From: Desulfoscipio gibsoniae DSM 7213
Lineage (GTDB): Bacteria > Bacillota > Desulfotomaculia > Desulfotomaculales > Desulfallaceae
DNA length: 64,000 nt
Assembly (NCBI RefSeq): GCF_000233715.2
Contig: NC_021184.1
Coordinates: forward strand, 868,001-932,000
Direction: 5' to 3'
The notes under the pieces are model-generated. The model made no database searches. It worked only from the letters and a program-made list of their open reading frames with translations, and was not told the origin of the DNA. A program made the translations under genes and the position numbers. Each line of letters starts with the position of its first letter. The stretch's first letter is position 1. Positions 61,752 to 64,000 of this stretch are shown piece by piece.

Positions 61752-62963
61752 ATGTTGGATATTAGTTGGTTAAATATATTTCAAGGCCTGGCCACGTTAG
61801 TTGCATCCGATTCAACTGTGGCTGTTGCCAGGGTTGTATTGATATTACTGGGCATGGGCCTGGTGTACCTGGGGGCTAAAAATATTTTGGATCCCTTATT
61901 AATGATTCCGATGGGTTTTGGCATGGCTTCGGTCAATGCAGCTGTGTTGTTTCTATCGGCTCAAAAGCAGGGCACTATTTTCGTGGACCCTATGATCAGT
62001 GATGCAGCTGAGTTGATGACTATTTTGCAGGTGGATTTTTTACAGCCTATCTATACCTTAACTTTTAGCAATGGACTAATTGCCTGTTTTATATTTATGG
62101 GTATCGGCGCGATGACCGAAATAGGCTATGTGCTGGCCAGGCCGTTCAGCAGTATGGTTATTGCCCTTTGCGCCGAATTGGGCACAATAGCTACTTTCCC
62201 GATAGCCGTGGCGATGGGACTAAGTTACAGCGAGGCGGCCTCCATAGCCATGGTAGGTTCGGCGGACGGGCCGATGGTGCTGTATACGTCACTGATGCTG
62301 GCCAAGGATTTGTTTGTACCCATCACTATAGTGGCCTATCTTTATTTAAGCTTGACCTACGGAGGTTACCCGTACTTGATCAAAATAATGATCCCCAAGC
62401 GGTTGCGTGGTATCAAGATGGACTTAAGTAATATACCCACCGTTACACCAGGGGAAAAAATAGCCTTTTCCATTATTACTTGTACCGTGTTGAGTTTGTT
62501 GTTTCCGGTGGCGGCCCCGCTGTTCATGTCCTTTTTCCTGGGAGTGACTGTCAGGGAAGCTAACCTCAAGCATTATGTATCCTTTCTCGAAGGGCCGCTT
62601 CTTTATGGCTCAACGTTTTTTATGGGTATCTTGCTGGGCGTGCTGTGTGAGGCCAATACCATTATGAATCCTAAAGTATTGATACTACTGGTGCTGGGTA
62701 TACTGGCGCTGTTGCTTTCCGGCATTGGGGGCATTATCGGCGGTTATCTGATGTATTTTATCAGCAAAGGCAAATTCAACCCGGTGATTGGCATTGCTGG
62801 AGTATCCTGCATTCCTACTACGGGGAAGGTGGCCCAAAAGGCAGCCACTGAAGCCAATCCCCAATCCCTGATACTTCCCTATACTATCGGTGCCAATATC
62901 AGCGGGGTGATCACCTCAGCGATTCTCACCGGTGTGTATGTAACTTTAATACCGGTACTCTAG
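61752..62963 (+). CDS. Sodium-ion-translocating decarboxylase beta subunit-like protein
   Basis: A 403-residue membrane protein of the OadB/GcdB/MmdB family with about 11 helices. Conserved sites: PMGFGMASVNAAVLF, the Na+ site Asp in GSADGPMVLY, and GIAGVSCIPTTGKVAQKAA. It normally couples decarboxylation of a biotin-bound carboxylate to sodium export, but the alpha and biotin carrier subunits are not in the window. ATG 61752 follows GAGGTGG. Confidence 0.85.
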   Translation: MLDISWLNIFQGLATLVASDSTVAVARVVLILLGMGLVYLGAKNILDPLLMIPMGFGMASVNAAVLFLSAQKQGTIFVDPMISDAAELMTILQVDFLQPIYTLTFSNGLIACFIFMGIGAMTEIGYVLARPFSSMVIALCAELGTIATFPIAVAMGLSYSEAASIAMVGSADGPMVLYTSLMLAKDLFVPITIVAYLYLSLTYGGYPYLIKIMIPKRLRGIKMDLSNIPTVTPGEKIAFSIITCTVLSLLFPVAAPLFMSFFLGVTVREANLKHYVSFLEGPLLYGSTFFMGILLGVLCEANTIMNPKVLILLVLGILALLLSGIGGIIGGYLMYFISKGKFNPVIGIAGVSCIPTTGKVAQKAATEANPQSLILPYTIGANISGVITSAILTGVYVTLIPVL

Positions 62964-63038
62964 AAGATTCGTCGTTGCCGGATGCGCTTTGTTACTACTA
63001 CACAGATTGCGAATTTATTTTACCCAAACGGTGGTGTT

Positions 63039-63224
63039 ATGGTTGTGATTAAAAATAAATTGGTATACTGGATAACCGGAACAGCATTGTCTTTGGCGGG
63101 GGTTGTGGCGGTCAGGACCATGTCCGCGCCGCCTCCAGCTTTGCAGGAGCCGGTCTGGCTGCTATGCGGTTATACGCTGGCGATAACGGGGCTTTTTGTT
63201 ATCACCTTGGGTACGCGGCGTTAG
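63039..63224 (+). CDS. Small two-helix membrane protein
   Basis: A 61-residue protein with two hydrophobic segments (YWITGTALSLAGVVAV and WLLCGYTLAITGLFVITLG) joined by a Pro-rich loop. It starts at ATG 63039 after GGTGG, 75 bases after the OadB-like gene. No family recognised; possible accessory subunit. Confidence 0.6.
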   Translation: MVVIKNKLVYWITGTALSLAGVVAVRTMSAPPPALQEPVWLLCGYTLAITGLFVITLGTRR

Positions 63225-63273
63225 CGGGCGAGCTATTATGGGAGCTATTATATAGAAAGAATATGCATAACGA

Positions 63274-63322
63274 GGGTAAATGCAAAAGATTAATCGATCT
63301 TTTGTATTTGCCCTTCTTTTTT
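63274..63322 (+). terminator. Terminator of the OadB-like operon
   Basis: GGGTAAATGCAAAAGAT (63274-63290) pairs with ATCTTTTGTATTTGCCC (63297-63313) when G-U pairs are allowed, followed by TTCTTTTTT. The rest of 63225-63556 shows no gene. Confidence 0.8.
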
Positions 63323-63556
63323 GTAAAGCTAATATGCAAATCATCATCTGCAAATTAATTATAATTTTACAAGGATTTTGTCTGTATTTGTCTAATTTAA
63401 TAACATCCGGTGATAAACTCCTATTTAATCACGGCCAATAATTAGATACAGCATATGTGTGTTGCATTTGTGACGGGCACGGCTCGCCCATACAGTGTGA
63501 GCCGCCTATAGGTGCATTTTGGCCGGATTTGTAAAGGAAAGGCAGGTCGTGTATAA

Positions 63557-64000
63557 GTGCCCACCGATAATCATGAACGGCTGTTGGACATCATTGACTT
63601 TCTTCCTGACGCTACCTTTGTAGTTGATTGTAGCGGAAAGGTAATCGTCTGGAACAGGGCCATTGAGGAGATGTCTGGGGTGAGCAGGGAAGCCATCATC
63701 GGCAGGGGTGGTTACACCTACTCGGTGCCGTTTTACGGCTATTCAAAGCCGGGACTGTTGGATTTTTTTGGCGTCGATGAAAAAGAGATCGCCCGGCAGT
63801 ATAAAAGTGTCCATAAAAAAAGCCAAACACTGTATGCCGAAGTTTTTGTGCCGCAAATATACCAGGGCCGGGGAGGTTATCTGTGGTTAACGGCCGCGCC
63901 CCTTTATGATAATGAAGGTCACCTGGCCGGTGGTATTGAATGTATCCGGGATATCACCGACAGCAAGAGACTGGAAGAGGAACTGTACCAGCACCGTCAC
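63557..64000 (+). CDS. PAS-domain sensor/regulator, 3' end outside window
   Basis: An open frame from GTG 63557 to the window edge (148 codons). A PAS domain starts at once: ERLLDIIDFLPDATFVVDCSGKVIVWN, AIEEMSG, and later GGIECIRDITDSKRLEEEL, the linker into a kinase, GGDEF or AAA+ output, which is not in view. The GTG is preceded directly by an in-frame stop, so it is the earliest start; the RBS (GGCAGG) is weak. Confidence 0.75.
   Translation, partial: MPTDNHERLLDIIDFLPDATFVVDCSGKVIVWNRAIEEMSGVSREAIIGRGGYTYSVPFYGYSKPGLLDFFGVDEKEIARQYKSVHKKSQTLYAEVFVPQIYQGRGGYLWLTAAPLYDNEGHLAGGIECIRDITDSKRLEEELYQHRH

Overview
The window looks like chromosomal DNA of an anaerobic, spore-forming Firmicute of the Peptococcaceae type (Desulfotomaculum/Pelotomaculum relatives); this is inferred from gene content, not from a marker gene. 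The pointers are CotF-type spore coat proteins, a spore-lysin-like GH18 protein, a tungstate/molybdate transporter, an HdrD-like iron-sulfur protein, AdhE, a decarboxylase beta subunit of the sodium-pump family, a CBS-PAS sigma-54 activator, and strong GGAGG ribosome binding sites with frequent TTG and GTG starts. I found no rRNA, tRNA or CRISPR array.

Layout. 1-4100: the start of a secreted PepSY/YcdB-like protein cut by the window edge, a 77-bp tandem repeat, a LivK-like pseudogene, and a MarR regulator with a P1B-type metal ATPase. 4300-11900 (minus strand): a large metal-oxyanion region. A ModE-type regulator and a DUF364-type protein sit next to a NitT/TauT-type ABC transporter, and perfect palindromes lie in both promoters. 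Behind them is wtpABC, preceded by two tandem Moco/Tuco-type riboswitches, each with its own terminator. 12400-16800: nitrogen assimilation (P-II, Amt, glutamine synthetase with an apparent ATT start) and a SugE/Gdx-type exporter. 16900-20850: a REP-associated transposase surrounded by its probable repeat family, a 31-residue membrane peptide, and an MrfA-like helicase. 20900-26030: a TPP riboswitch and thiSGHFEC. 26450-29070: a small secreted protein, a stand-alone HipA-like kinase and hicAB. 29070-30090: a 1-kb non-coding stretch of decayed repeats.

30100-32250: upp and a uracil permease. 32300-37000: an M48 protease, a GreA-like factor, a PNPOx-fold protein, an SDR, a cupin whose ribosome binding site lies in a long hairpin, and two large palindromes. 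37000-42600: a ferritin-like protein and an HlyD / two-ATPase / permease exporter with a TetR regulator. 42800-47980: coat proteins, an alpha/beta hydrolase, the GH18 protein, two tiny acidic or basic proteins and larB. 48160-50030: an AT-rich XcyI/XmaI-like restriction-modification pair. 50240-58400: MscS, a BON protein, AdhE, a small coupled ORF pair, an HdrD-like protein, a rubrerythrin-like protein, a 52-residue protein and a CopZ-like metallochaperone. 58490-63320: a CBS-PAS-AAA+ sigma-54 activator divergent from an operon with a clear -24/-12 promoter, two upstream palindromes, an OadB-like membrane subunit and two small membrane proteins. 63557 to the end: the start of a PAS-domain sensor protein.

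The most promising leads are the ModE/DUF364/NitT module with its two matched operators beside the doubly riboswitch-controlled wtpABC, the sigma-54-controlled OadB-like operon that lacks a decarboxylase partner, and the set of dispersed palindromic repeat families, one of which travels with a RAYT transposase. All product names come from reading motifs by eye; no database search was run.
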